Of a stretch of DNA of 64,000 nucleotides, positions 12,339 to 22,531 are shown piece by piece (within the stretch, counting starts at the first letter, position 1; the number at the start of each line of letters is the position of its first letter). The DNA is from [Phialemoniopsis] sp. UDSM-2020. Lineage: Eukaryota; Ascomycota; Sordariomycetes; Thyridiales; Thyridiaceae. Under the pieces are notes generated by a model. It searched no databases. It saw only the letters and a program-made list of their open reading frames with translations, and was not told where the DNA came from. The stretch is from positions 2,976,001 to 3,040,000 of the forward strand of contig JAEILZ010000008.1 of NCBI GenBank assembly GCA_018873225.1, given 5' to 3'. The translations under genes and the position numbers were made by a program.

Positions 12339-14100
12339 ATGAGGAAACCCAGCCCGAACCCCACGATCCGGATCCTCCTCGTCGGGGCACCGGGCGTGGG
12401 CAAGAACTGTCTGGAGTCGAGGGTACAGGCCAACTGTCAAGATTGCAGAGTCGAACCTACTGACTAAGAAGGGGATGTAGTTCACGACATCGACCTTCCC
12501 ACCGCCATACAATCCAGCCCTTACCCTGACGAGCAGGCGCCTCTTCACCCTGACCCCAAGACCACCTACACCAGCCGGCGTAACTTTCACAAGGCCACTA
12601 GACACATCAGATGGCCTCAAGCTCACCCTGGCCGACGCAGACGGACACGAGCCTCCGCGCTCGCCCGGGGCTTCGTCGACCTTTTCCAACCCGGCATCCG
12701 GTCACGACGAAAACCTTCAAATCAACACCACCTGCGCCGAGTGTGCCCGCGAGAGGCAGCGGGGAGCATACCTCGTCGAGATCGTCAACTCGCCCGCATT
12801 GCAGGACCCAGCTGCCAGGATGCGCGTTCTCGCGACTGGGAGCTACGACGCCGTGATCCTTGTCTACGACGTATGCAGCCGCGCCTCTTTCGACGCCGTA
12901 GCTGACCTGCACGCCGAGATTCCCCTTCAAAGCAGATGCCACCGGCCCCACCGTCACCACAGAAGAGCCGCCTCATCCTCACACCCGTCTGCTCCTGTAG
13001 TGGATGCCGACAAGCGCCGCTCCAGAGCGAGCAGCTGGTTCGGCGGCGGCAGCGAGACCGCCCTCTCGGCGCCCAGGGGCGAGGTCGTCGTCGCGCTGGC
13101 GGGCAACAAGGCCGACGTCGACGACGCCGGGCTCCGGTACGACGACGGCGCGGTGGACAAGGAGGCCGCGCTGCGGGAGGAGGAGCGCGGGCTTGTGCAC
13201 CCGCTGTTCCGGGAGAGCAGGTTGTATGATGAAGATGAGTACCGCTACAGCAGGGGCGGCGGGAGGGGCCCGCTCTCGCCTTCGTCGATGCCGCGGATGT
13301 CGTCGGCGGTCGGGTTCGCGCCGCCGGGCGGGATCAAGAGGGAATCTGCGCCGGGGGGACTGATCATGGCGCGCAGGTCAGTCGTGTCGGCTGCTGATGA
13401 GGCCGGGGTGCGACGGTCGGTCTTGTCGGCAAGGACGGTGCCGTTGTCGCCCATGTTCGGCGCGGTGCCGCAGCGGCGGTCCGAGGTCATTGAGCGGTGG
13501 CTGCGGACGGGGTCTCCTGTGCCTGTGGGCGAGGAGGAAGAAATGGGGGAAGAAGAGGAAGAGGAAGAGTGCACGCGCGTGGACACGTGGTCCGAGACGG
13601 CGGGGCCGGCGCGGAGACAGGTGTCGTGGGAGGAAGGGGACGCGCTGGCGCTGGCGCTCGTGCTGGGCGTGCCGTTTTGTGAGACGAGCGCGCGGACGGG
13701 GGAGGGTGTGGAGGAGGTATTTGAGACTGTTGTCAGGGGGGTGTTGAGGGAGATGGGGAGGGAGGAGGAGAGCGGCTGGAGAGGAAGGGGAGAGTGTAGG
13801 CATCGTGGGAGGGAGGAGAGGAAGAAGCGGCGTGGGACGAGGAGGGCGAGGAGCGAAGTGGTCGCTGTGCGTGAGAGCAGCGGGATGGATGATGCGATGT
13901 CGCTCGGCGGTGGTGGGCTGCCCAAAGTCGAGGTTACGGAGCGACCGATCGAGGCGCCGGCGACGTCGTCGAGCAGCGAGACGGGCGATGCGATTGTGCC
14001 GGTGGCCGCGGACCGGGCGAGACGTCCGAGCGTGGTAGAGCGGGTGAAGCACTTGTTCACGAGGAGGCATCATGGTGTTGTCGGGGATGTGGCTGCATGA
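12339..14100 (+). CDS. atypical Ras-like small GTPase with long low-complexity inserts
   Basis: Exons 12339-12422 and 12481-14100 give 567 aa, far longer than the usual 200. The short first exon supplies the P-loop GAPGVGKN (residues 16-23), so the position normally Ser or Thr after GK is Asn (N23). The G4 motif NKAD is at 237-240 and the G5 motif ETSA at 429-432, followed by a typical last helix. The G3 DxxGQ motif is not recognisable: the strand before YDAVILVYDV reads YLVEIVNSPALQDP. Inserts rich in Ser, Arg and Glu separate the motifs and there is a basic tail, but no C-terminal CaaX box, so membrane anchoring is not evident. Nucleotide binding may be altered. Confidence 0.8.
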
Positions 14101-14419
14101 AGGAGGAGGAAATCCCGCGCATCTTGTTCATCTTTTTTTTTTCCCCCAGTATTAGAGTATCATGAGATATCTCCGAGAATCTCCTTCATACCCTCCAGGG
14201 CGCTCACGCTTGCTATATGCAATGAAATGTCTCATTAAAAGAACAGCGTATGCTCTGGCTGGGTGAGTGAAACAAAGTCGTGACCTCGTCAAAAAAAGAT
14301 GCCAACCCTTCCGAACGCCGAGAATGCAGTAAAAGCTGGTCGCATTGGTACAGGCGCGTGTCTTGCCCCGACCGGAACCGCATTTCCTCCCTGGGGCAGT
14401 CCCCGATGCGTGGTTTGAA
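14101..14419. other. 3' to 3' intergenic gap
   Basis: Shared 3' flank of two converging genes, with a T-rich tract near 14130-14141. Nothing else is seen. Confidence 0.6.
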
Positions 14420-15395
14420 TTACCAGTCCGCAGCCCATCCATTTTCCTCAAGAAACTCTTCGCAGGCCTGTTTCAGATTCAGGTTCGGCCTCAGGTCCTT
14501 GCGGGCGAGAGGTTGACGGGTCAGAGGGTCAGTGTTCGATGTCCGCAAATGCTCTTCAATAGACGCCCTTTCGTACGACCTGCCATTGAGTGTCTTGATT
14601 GCGAGGAGCCCACGTCAGTATGATCACAAGAGAAACAGTAGAGTCACATCGCCAACTCACCGTGACGGGATCGACCATGAATTGGAAGGTAATGTCATCA
14701 ACAGCCCAGTCCGGCACTTTCCTCTTCTTCTCGCTGTTCGACCTGGCCGTCTCAAAAACAGTGCGCATTTGCTGGATCTTGGCCTCCCACTCCTCATTCA
14801 GCTCCTTGCGGTCCTCCTCCGTGCCCTCGTCCTCGAGGTAAGCCAGATCCTCGGCCCTCTCCTTCTCAAACAGGCGCATGACCGTCTGCTCCAGGTGCGC
14901 CGTCTCGCGGACCCGGCGCTTCTCCTTGTCGTCCCACCGCTCCTTGCGGCAGGTGCGGACAAGGTCCGTGATGGCGGCCAGCGACTTGTCATGCTCGTTC
15001 TTGGCGCACAGCTCGTGGGCGGTGCGCGCGCTGGCGAGGGCGCCGTCAAAGTCGCGCATCTTGAGCTGGGCCTGGGCCAGGTAGTAGTGGGCCTTCATGT
15101 TCTTGGGGTCGACGTCCAGGCAGACCTGGCAGTCGGTGATGACCTCTGGCCACATCTCGAGCTTGACGCGGGCAAAGGCCCGGTTGGTGTACAGCTGTGC
15201 ATTCTTGGGGTCTTTGATGATCCTGATTGACGCATGTCAGTGTACGGCTCGGTGCAGTCTCAGAGGATGCCGGTGACGAGGCTGACGCCGTGTAACTCAC
15301 GCCTTGGAATAACAGCCGTCGGCGCCCGGGTAGTCGCCTGCTCTGAAGTGGCGATTGCCTTCTTCTTTGAGCTGAGCTGCAGTGAGGCCACTCAT
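14420..15395 (-). CDS. CHIP-like TPR / U-box E3 ubiquitin ligase
   Basis: Three exons, 15301-15395, 14661-15222 and 14420-14593, with introns of 78 and 67 nt, give 276 aa. The N terminus MSGLTAAQLKEEGNRHF begins three TPR units (about residues 5-110), expected to hold the C-terminal EEVD tail of Hsp70/Hsp90. A charged helical middle follows. The C-terminal U-box (about 205-276) reads FMVDPVTTLNGRSYERASIEEHL and is complete only after the second splice. Order and length match CHIP (STUB1), a co-chaperone ligase that marks unfolded clients for the proteasome. The last residues WAADW end just before TAA. Cytosolic. This is one of the safest calls here. Confidence 0.9.
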
Positions 15396-16200
15396 TGCGT
15401 GGCAATTGGGATTTCAGTTCCCGTCAATGTCAAATGAAAATATTGACAAGACCAGAGGTAGGCTCAGCCTGGCCTCGTCGACAATGATAATGCGGCCGTA
15501 GGAGTTCACTCTTGGGGCGAGGCAGATTCCCCACGGCTGCAGATGAACCTGATGTATCACAGCGCGCGCGTTCTCTGACAAGGCAGATAGCCTAAGTCGC
15601 CGGGCGCCAGTCAAGAGACGTGTGTAGTTTTGTCGATGAGGGGCACGGCCTCGTTACCGATGGTAGGGTAGCAAGATCGGCTGCTGCAGGCGCGGACGTG
15701 AGACTCTTGTGTGATCTGTTGCTCTATTGGACGCTGCGCAACAGGGCCGGCTTGGATCGAGGTTTGGACAGCGAGCCGCAGGTTCCGTGCCCGTAGAGCT
15801 GCCCCAAATATATACCAACTGCCAAGTGAATGTCCGTTAATAAGATGACAATGAATCAGGTACGTGTGTCGCAACTTGCTATTCACAGCCGCCTTGTGAG
15901 AGCCAACGCTTCACGTGAGGACAAAGATGAAGAAGACGCAAACGACATGAAGCGAAATGAGATGATGAGAGCGCACGGCGCGGTGGCCGCCTGAAGCGGA
16001 AGTGCCCACGGGCGGGTCCCCCCGCTGATACCGCTGAAACAAAGCGCTGAAAGTGCTGAAAACGGTAAAAGTCGCCCCACACCCGCCGATTTGTCACACG
16101 TGTGAGAACCTTCCAGAATTGGGGGCCGCAAAGGGGGATCCTCGGGGTGCAAAGAGCCCTGGTACATGAGGACTACAGTGTGCTTATCTAATCTATCCGC
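15396..16200. other. intergenic between CHIP-like gene and tRNA
   Basis: Promoter side of the CHIP-like gene and 5' flank of the tRNA. Only short ORFs; nothing else recognised. Confidence 0.5.
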
Positions 16201-16234
16201 GGCAACGTGGCGGAGTGGTTAACGCGCCAGCCTG

Positions 16235-16282
16235 GTGAGTAAAAATGTACCCCAGTCTTTACCCTTTCTAACACCCTCACAG
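16235..16282 (+). other. spliceosomal-type intron inside the tRNA anticodon (putative)
   Basis: A 48-nt insert between tRNA positions 34 and 35. It starts GTGAGT, has CTAAC at 16268-16272 with the branch A 11 nt before the end, and ends CACAG. These are the same signals as the mRNA introns of neighbouring genes, for example GTGAGT in the CHIP-like and amidase-region genes. Because G flanks both ends, the exact cut could slide by one base without changing the product. Confidence 0.65.
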
Positions 16283-16285
16283 CTA

Positions 16286-16309
16286 GTTCCACCATTCGAT
16301 TGGTCTTCA
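16286..16309 (+). other. canonical tRNA intron, 24 nt
   Basis: Lies between tRNA positions 37 and 38, the standard place cut by the tRNA splicing endonuclease. A short ACCA/TGGT hairpin (16291-16294 with 16301-16304) can form inside. I could not confirm the usual anticodon-intron pair. Confidence 0.65.
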
Positions 16310-16353
16310 AGCTGGTTCCTTCGGGAGCGTGTGTTCGAGTCACACCGTTGTCG

Positions 16354-18272
16354 ATTTCTTCCCTTCTTTGGATATTCTTTTTGCTTCGCAGGGCAAGACA
16401 ATTGGAAGAGATACTTAGTTATATTGAGAGGCTAATGGAAATGACGAAAAATGCCAAGGTCTAGATTGGTTATTGAGATCTGTCCGTGCGAAAACTGTGG
16501 CTGTTCTATTATGTTTCCCCAGAGCATCTGCCATCATCATCTTTCCCATCCCCTCAAAAAAAGGAAAGAGGGCAAAGAGCAGAAGTATGCAAATTGTCCA
16601 ATATATAGGTCTGCCGAATATATTTCCCGGTTGAATTATTTCATGGCCTCAGTTTGGGCTGGGTCAAGGGGGTACCGGGAGACGGGAAAGTGCTTGCATG
16701 ATCGTGGACACGCGAGATACTCGCCGCACCAACTTAGACAACGTTTTTAGGCTTACGATACCGACAGAGCTTATGGATGAGCGGCCGGTACTGTCCCAGC
16801 TATGGGAGAAGAAACGCGTGCAATGGCGTCTCCCGGTATAGATGGCCAGCATGGAAAGATCCTGCAACTTGCCAGCCATGCGAGCCATGTGCACAACCTC
16901 GAAAGAAATCCAAGTGGCAAGTAAGTCGTGTCAAGAATTCGACCGCGATTTACTGTTCATTAGCATGCCAGCCATATCCAGCCCTTTCGTACAGAAATGT
17001 TGATGGGTTACACGGGCAGGACGGGATAGACGTCCCCTGAACATGTTTCAGCAGTATGTTCCAGTCCGGCCTCAGCAAGCCATCCGAAATGCGCACCAGC
17101 TCCTGTCGAGCTGTCTGGATCCCTTCTTAGCTTTCGTGGATCCCTTGCCACCGGAGGATTATTGTGATCCGCTGCACGAAAGGGCTTGGAGCAGTGCAGC
17201 TCATGCAGCCGAGTTGATGCTGGCCGCTATCCCCTTTTACTTCGTAAGAAGTCATCTGGTGAAATACTTTGGACAGGTTCAAGATGTAGACTAGAATAAA
17301 GTGTTACATCCAGGCTTGAGATCTTTTGCGCCCTGCATGTGGTGTTATACAATGTATTGTCCTGCTAAGTTTTCTCCGTGAGGTATGTCCGTGAGTATCC
17401 AAACGCAGTCGTCTATTGATGCAATGGTCAGGATATTCAATTTACTAAGGTATGTCAACTGCCTGTTAATATACTCTGGGCTATATTTGATCTATTGGCA
17501 GCTACTTGAACGCCGCTGCTAATCTCAGATAAGTAGTCGCGTACCGCTTGGTCTTTGTCCCGAGGCGCTGGAACTTTGTTTGCTTCTCCTGAATTCTTCG
17601 GCCTTTCAGTTCCGCATGATCGATCTGCCAAGTATTGGTGGCGGCGCTTTAATCGAGTTAAGCAAACACCGTACATGCAGGAAAAGCAACCTTCGCGGAG
17701 GTGCGGGCTGGCTGTTACACAATGAGGCGACCAATGCTCTTGGATCGGTTTGAGACAATTCCAACGATGCGAGACAGACAGAGCAGACAAGCCGTGTCCC
17801 TGAACAGGAGTACACAAGAGTCGATTAAAAGTTGGGCGGACGTGTTCGTGCGGAATGATGGTGGAAAAGCGGCGCGTGGAGTACCCCTTAAACGTGCGTT
17901 GAAGAGGCAATCCTTTTATATCTCCATCTTCCAATTCCCGCTTTGCTCACTCCGGGACATCTTTGTACCCATTGAGTGCTACTCTTGAACGCAATAGGGC
18001 AAGATACCTCTTTTTCTACTTTCTCACCCTATCAGGTGGTCCAGGCGAGCAAGTATCATCAACGCATCCACACGTTCCGGGCTTTCGGGTACGGTAGCGA
18101 GGAAGCCTTCAAGCACGCCAAAACACCACTGCCGGGCCTTCGGTACGGTCGAGAAGGAACCAGAACCTAGACAGGAATCCCCCTCAAATCTGCGTCTCTC
18201 CTGATCTCGATCTCGACACATTGCAGTAAATCCTCCCGGGCTCCTCTCTTTCTCCTCGTACCTCGACTTTCC
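16354..18272. other. 1.9-kb region without a confident gene
   Basis: T-rich runs (TTTCTT near 16355, TTTTT near 16377-16381) may end the tRNA transcript. One weak spliced candidate exists on the plus strand: 16777-16920 joined to 17041-17291 by a GTAAGT...TTTCAG intron, about 130 aa ending YFGQVQDVD. It has no recognisable domain and I do not claim it as a gene. A 159-aa minus ORF at 17455-17934 looks random. The right end is the promoter of the gene at 18273. Confidence 0.4.
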
Positions 18273-19715
18273 ATGACAGCCAGAAAACCTCCCATCAAGA
18301 AACGCACCAGCCATCGCGTCCGTCTCGGTGCATTCAGAATGATTCCCCGATTTCATTTGTTCTTGTTCCTCGCAGGAGCTTTCCTGCTCTTTTACGGACT
18401 GAATACCCAGTACGACACAATTGCCGACACGATCGCACAGGTTGCTCAAAATAAGGAGAATGGGCAGCACGACACTCCCGCGAGCCCTGCGAGCCCACTA
18501 AGTCATCCAAACCCTCCATCTCTTCCCAAACCGCAGGCTGCAAAGCACAAGACCAACGACAATGTCAAGGGTCAGTACTGCAAGTGGGTTTTCGACAGGT
18601 ATGAGTCCAGCGCCTACGAGGAGGAGTGGTTCCAGGAGGTGCCAAAAGTGCAGACCACCACCGCAGAGGGACTCAACGTCTGCAAGGCGATGAAGACCCC
18701 GAGGCACGCCGAAGCAGCCAAGATCATCGTCAGCCGAGCCATCGCCCTGGTGAATGTCGACCCGAAGATCCAGTGGACGACGCTAGACGAATCGTCGACG
18801 GATCCGCTCGTGGCCGCAGACGACTACATGAGCCGCATGCACTACCGGCGCGTCTGCTACGATGAGAAGAAGCAGAGCTTCGGGCCGGCCCCGGGCCGCG
18901 GTGTCCAGCTGATCGAGCCACTGTTCGGCATGCTCCGTGACCCCTACGACGGCTACTGTGGCGGCGACAAGCTGACGATGGAGGACTACCCCGACGAGTA
19001 CCCCGGGCAGTCCAAGCACCACATCCTGCCCCAGGGCTACTCTCCATACGCCTACACGACCAAGGACGGCGAGCCGACAGAGTGGCACTCGCACGGCGTC
19101 CCTCCCTGGTACTCGTCGCTACGCCCCACGCCCGACGAGCAGGTCGGCACGGCGTGGACGCCGCCGCAAAACGTGCACCTGGACCTGGGCTCTTCGTACT
19201 TTGGCGGGTGGACCAAGGGCGCGACGGCGGCGTCGGGCCAGTGGTTCTACGACAAGTACCACGCGCGCGGGCAGAAATTCAACCGGTTCGTGGCCGTCGA
19301 GGTCGAGACGCTCAACGACACAATGGCGTACGAGCAGGTCCCCGCGGACCTGGTGGGCATCTACACGCTCATGAACGTGGGGCTGACGATGGACGGCGGC
19401 AAGGACAAGCTCAACGCCATCGAGATGATCAAGCGGCTCGTCAAGCCCGAGGACTTTTTGGTGTTCAAGTTGGACATCGACTCGGCGCCCATCGAGGAGC
19501 CCATCGTGCAGGACCTGCTGGCGGACGACCCGGAGGCCGGGGGCGCGAGCGGGCTGATTGACGAGCTCATGTTTGAGCACCACGTCAACTACTGGCCGCT
19601 GAACGGGCCGTGGGGCATCCCGGCTAGCTCGACGAAGCACGGGGATTTGTTGACGAGCTACAAACTGTTTAGGGATCTGCGGAAGAAGGGCATTCGGGCG
19701 CACTCATGGCCTTGA
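18273..19715 (+). CDS. type II membrane protein of unknown function, 480 aa
   Basis: Single exon. A basic N terminus (KPPIKKRTSHRVR) is followed by one hydrophobic segment, FHLFLFLAGAFLLFYGL (residues about 27-43), then a Pro/Ser linker and a large lumenal domain from about residue 95. This is the layout of a Golgi or ER enzyme. The domain contains QYCKWVFDRYESS, a Cys-containing GYCGGDK stretch and, near the end, LVFKLDIDSAPIEEPIVQDLL with FEHHVNYWPL. The KLDID...E..H pattern recalls FkbM-like methyltransferases, but this is weak and no SAM motif is secure. A second possible start is the Met at 18339. I do not name a function. Confidence 0.8.
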   Translation: MTARKPPIKKRTSHRVRLGAFRMIPRFHLFLFLAGAFLLFYGLNTQYDTIADTIAQVAQNKENGQHDTPASPASPLSHPNPPSLPKPQAAKHKTNDNVKGQYCKWVFDRYESSAYEEEWFQEVPKVQTTTAEGLNVCKAMKTPRHAEAAKIIVSRAIALVNVDPKIQWTTLDESSTDPLVAADDYMSRMHYRRVCYDEKKQSFGPAPGRGVQLIEPLFGMLRDPYDGYCGGDKLTMEDYPDEYPGQSKHHILPQGYSPYAYTTKDGEPTEWHSHGVPPWYSSLRPTPDEQVGTAWTPPQNVHLDLGSSYFGGWTKGATAASGQWFYDKYHARGQKFNRFVAVEVETLNDTMAYEQVPADLVGIYTLMNVGLTMDGGKDKLNAIEMIKRLVKPEDFLVFKLDIDSAPIEEPIVQDLLADDPEAGGASGLIDELMFEHHVNYWPLNGPWGIPASSTKHGDLLTSYKLFRDLRKKGIRAHSWP

Positions 19716-21630
19716 AGAATTGTTTGTCGTTATTGGTGGCTTCATGAGGTTGTGTTGTGTGGTGTGGTGCCGGATGGCGTTTGCGCCTGTTTTAGGTGCT
19801 TAGTAGTTGGGGTTGGGTGTATGATGAGTGATGGATCGTAGCCAGGGATGTGCACTGTAACAGCTTCGACTTGTTTTTTTCCTTATGTCATCTTAGATGT
19901 ACGAAAAGACCGAGACAATTGAATTGAATTTACTTTGTTTTAGACCTACTGCCTGTACGAAGCTACCGAGGTGACTTACCTGCCAAAGTTGAAGCCCGAG
20001 CAAGAACTCACGATTCACTTCTGCGACCGAGATGATTGTTCCGGTCCTTCACCCACAGCGGTTTATCAGCGCAGGCCAAATAAGCGAGAGAGAGCATCTG
20101 ATTCATCGTTTGAAGCCGAAAGCCAGTCCGATCGACAGGCCCAGAACGGATAGCTTCGGCGACAGACTTTTTCATCATCATCACCGGACCTCAAACAGCT
20201 CTTGACCCCTAGTCTTAGCTCATTCCTTCTATATCTCCCATCACCAACCTATCGCGAACCGCACACACCATTCACCACGGTAGGGCTTGTGTGACCAACG
20301 CCGGACTAACAAGGCACGCGTTGGTGATTGGCCCCCAGCAGGGGTTCGCAGTTCTTCGCGGCCGTGTTAGTGTCAATGCGCGGGCCCCAATCAACGGCCT
20401 GATCATCGCTGTCAGCAAGGGAGAGCCGTGATTGACGGTGGGTGATTTGATCTTCGCACCCCGCGTCACATCTCTCTTCTCAATTGACTCTGCTTGCGGT
20501 GGGGAAATCACACCCCCTGAAAGCCTGCAATATGCATGTTCACATCACAAAGGATTCGCGGCCGGGATGGTCATTTGTCTTGCGGTCTAGCCTAGCCCAA
20601 TGGGTGCAGCCAACGAAAATGCATCATCTCTCGCTTCGTTCTCTCTTTCTCGCTCACCGTTCAATGCCGGCTGATCAGTGAGCGTCGTTCGCGAGCATGT
20701 TCGCATTCACGGCCAAATTGCCCAGGCCGTTGGTAAGCTGATGGGCTGCTGATTGAGGCCCCCAAAACCATGCAGGCTGTTAATTCTTCGCCGACTAACT
20801 GCATTGCGGGCCGCTGCTCGTCATCGCCTCATCGCCAGATGGTTTCAATCTTTAATCTACCGTGATCTTGGCCGCCTTTCTGGCCGCATCAAGGGGCCCC
20901 CATCGGCCCCCATCCATTTCGTGCGGCCGCTCCCGAAAATGCTGTTAGATGCGGTGTGCAGTGCAGGTGGACAAGACAGGCATATCTCCACTCACGGATC
21001 TGCAGAACAGTGCAGCATTCTTGATATTTACCTTCGGCCCGCAATCTGCAAGTTAGTTCAGAGGCCTAGGCAGGTCACCTGTTTGGACTTGCTGGCCAAC
21101 AGCAGAGAAGAGCCAGGGTCTGCTCGCAGAGGAGATCGTACCCCCGGTTCGCTGTGGTCTGTGTTAACCGCCCGCGACTTTGATCCCATCACCACGGCGC
21201 CCAATCACACCCTGGTGACTGGTGCCCCATCCGCACGTCACGCACCACACAGCATCCACCGCCAATGGCCCCGCCGTAGTACACCGGCCCGGGACTGGGC
21301 CTTGGCCTCTCTCACTCTGTGTGGTTCATGCGGTAAGTCATGTAGCTACACTATCAGAAAGGGGAGGGCCAAGGGAAAAGGGCGGGAACACAGGAGTGAC
21401 AAGGACCTTTTTTATGATAATCATGTCATAGGTGATTCTCGGCAACAGCGGGGTTGTCGTGATTCGGGAAAATTGCTCACGTCGGTCGTGTTACCGTCAG
21501 GGACTGAACTGTATATAAGCTTCCACGACTCCCTTTCTTCACTCCCCTCGAAGAAAAGGTCATCACAGCAGCAGCATCTTCTCCACATAGCTCCAGGTCA
21601 AGCCTTTGGGTTATTTTCAAACACTTCAAA
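19716..21630. other. 1.9-kb intergenic region with TATA box at right end
   Basis: No supported gene; a 293-aa plus ORF at 20753-21634 has scrambled composition and overlaps the TATA box and leader of the next gene. The last 120 bp form a classic promoter and CT-rich leader. Confidence 0.5.
21512..21519 (+). promoter_or_regulatory. TATA box of the crystallin-like secreted gene
   Basis: TATATAAG lies 112-119 bp before the ATG at 21631, followed by a pyrimidine-rich leader. Confidence 0.65.
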
Positions 21631-22232
21631 ATGATGTCTCTTCAAGCTATTTCGCTCTTCGGTCTGGCCATGCTCAGCGCCGTCACCGCACGGCCGCTGG
21701 CCTCCGCCGCTGCTACCGTCGGCTTCGAGGCCTTTGCCAACCCCGAGTTCTCCGGCAAGATGAAGCATTACACTTCACCCGAGATCGCTTTCGACAAGTG
21801 CTGTACGTATTTTCCCTCTATGCCCCATCTCGGATCTCCAATCTGACAACATGCAGATACCTTTGGCTCCGAATTTCCCGCCGGTCAGCCGGGTGGTGTC
21901 TCATCCATCCGGGTGGATCACCTCAACGAGTGCCGCATCTTCCCGTACGTTTTATTATATTGACCCTCTCTCTCCCTTTCCGGTCATGCAGACCCTTTCA
22001 ACCCTCCTTGATGAGTAGGGAGGGGTATACTTGGCTGATGTAATATAAAATATGATTATGCTGACATGAGATACCGATATATAGCAACGACAACTGCGAC
22101 CCTGGCAGCGGCAATGACAACGATGCCCTTTGGATCATCGGTGGCTACCACGACCTCGCTAACCCCGAGGTCGGCTGGGATGACCGCGCGAAGAGCTTCA
22201 AGTGCACGTACTGCCCCACATGCAACAACTGA
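21631..22232 (+). CDS. small secreted six-Cys protein, beta/gamma-crystallin-like
   Basis: Exons 21631-21802, 21857-21944 and 22085-22232 give 135 aa. The introns are 54 and 140 nt, both with GTACGT donors and CTGAC-type branches. A signal peptide (MMSLQAISLFGLAMLSAVTA) is followed by a mature part of about 115 aa with six Cys at 57, 83, 91, 127, 130 and 133. The run VGFEAFANPEFSGKMKHYT, then SSIRVDHLNECRI and GYHDL...GWDDRAKSFKC resembles the Greek-key units of beta/gamma-crystallins found in small secreted microbial proteins, some of which are antimicrobial or inhibitory. That fold call is inference. Strong TATA promoter. A candidate effector or defence protein. Confidence 0.8.
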
Positions 22233-22531
22233 ACATAGCAACCTGATCTCGGGAGTTGGTTTTTTCTTCGTTCTGCTGTGTGCCGCCGGCAGGGACACCT
22301 TTACTAGCATTATCTTTTCATGACTTTACGCCTATGCATCATCATCGTGGACGGCCAAGAGCACGGTGTGGGTTGGGGGACTTCGCATGGAGGTGGTACC
22401 TTTTTAGACTTTATTTTTTTGATACCCTTCATCTCCTTTCGTCAGCATGATACTTTATGCAAATCATCATATCTATTGATCCTTCCCGTGTCTAATGTTC
22501 AAATGTGACCCAATGCAATGCACCCATGTGC

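Larger units (their letters stand above)
16201..16353 (+). tRNA. tRNA-Ser(GCU) with two inserts in the anticodon loop
   Basis: The acceptor stem GGCAACG pairs with CGTTGTC (16346-16352), followed by discriminator G. D-stem GCG/CGC is at 16210-16212 and 16223-16225, anticodon stem CCAGC/GCTGG at 16227-16231 and 16311-16315. A 13-nt variable arm (TCC TTCG GGA core) and T-stem GTGTG/CACAC follow. The long variable arm and G73 point to Ser. A box (TGGCGGAGTGG) and B box (GTTCGAGTC) are intact. Read with one long intron the anticodon would be GGU (Thr), impossible for this type. Removing 16235-16282 and 16286-16309 gives loop CUGCUAA, exactly that of eukaryotic tRNA-Ser(GCU). T-runs after 16354 can serve as Pol III terminators. 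Confidence 0.85.

Noticed and set aside
16238..16309. Single 72-nt tRNA intron giving anticodon GGU
   Set aside because: A Thr anticodon in a tRNA with a long variable arm and G73 is not credible; the two-insert reading restores the exact Ser(GCU) loop.
16777..17291. Spliced candidate of about 130 aa with GTAAGT...TTTCAG intron
   Set aside because: Plausible splice signals but no domain and two possible frames; noted in the gap entry rather than called as a gene.
17455..17934. 159-aa minus-strand ORF
   Set aside because: No recognisable motif and lies in the promoter side of the gene at 18273.
20753..21634. 293-aa plus-strand ORF before the crystallin-like gene
   Set aside because: Overlaps the TATA box, leader and start codon of the secreted-protein gene; composition is not protein-like.
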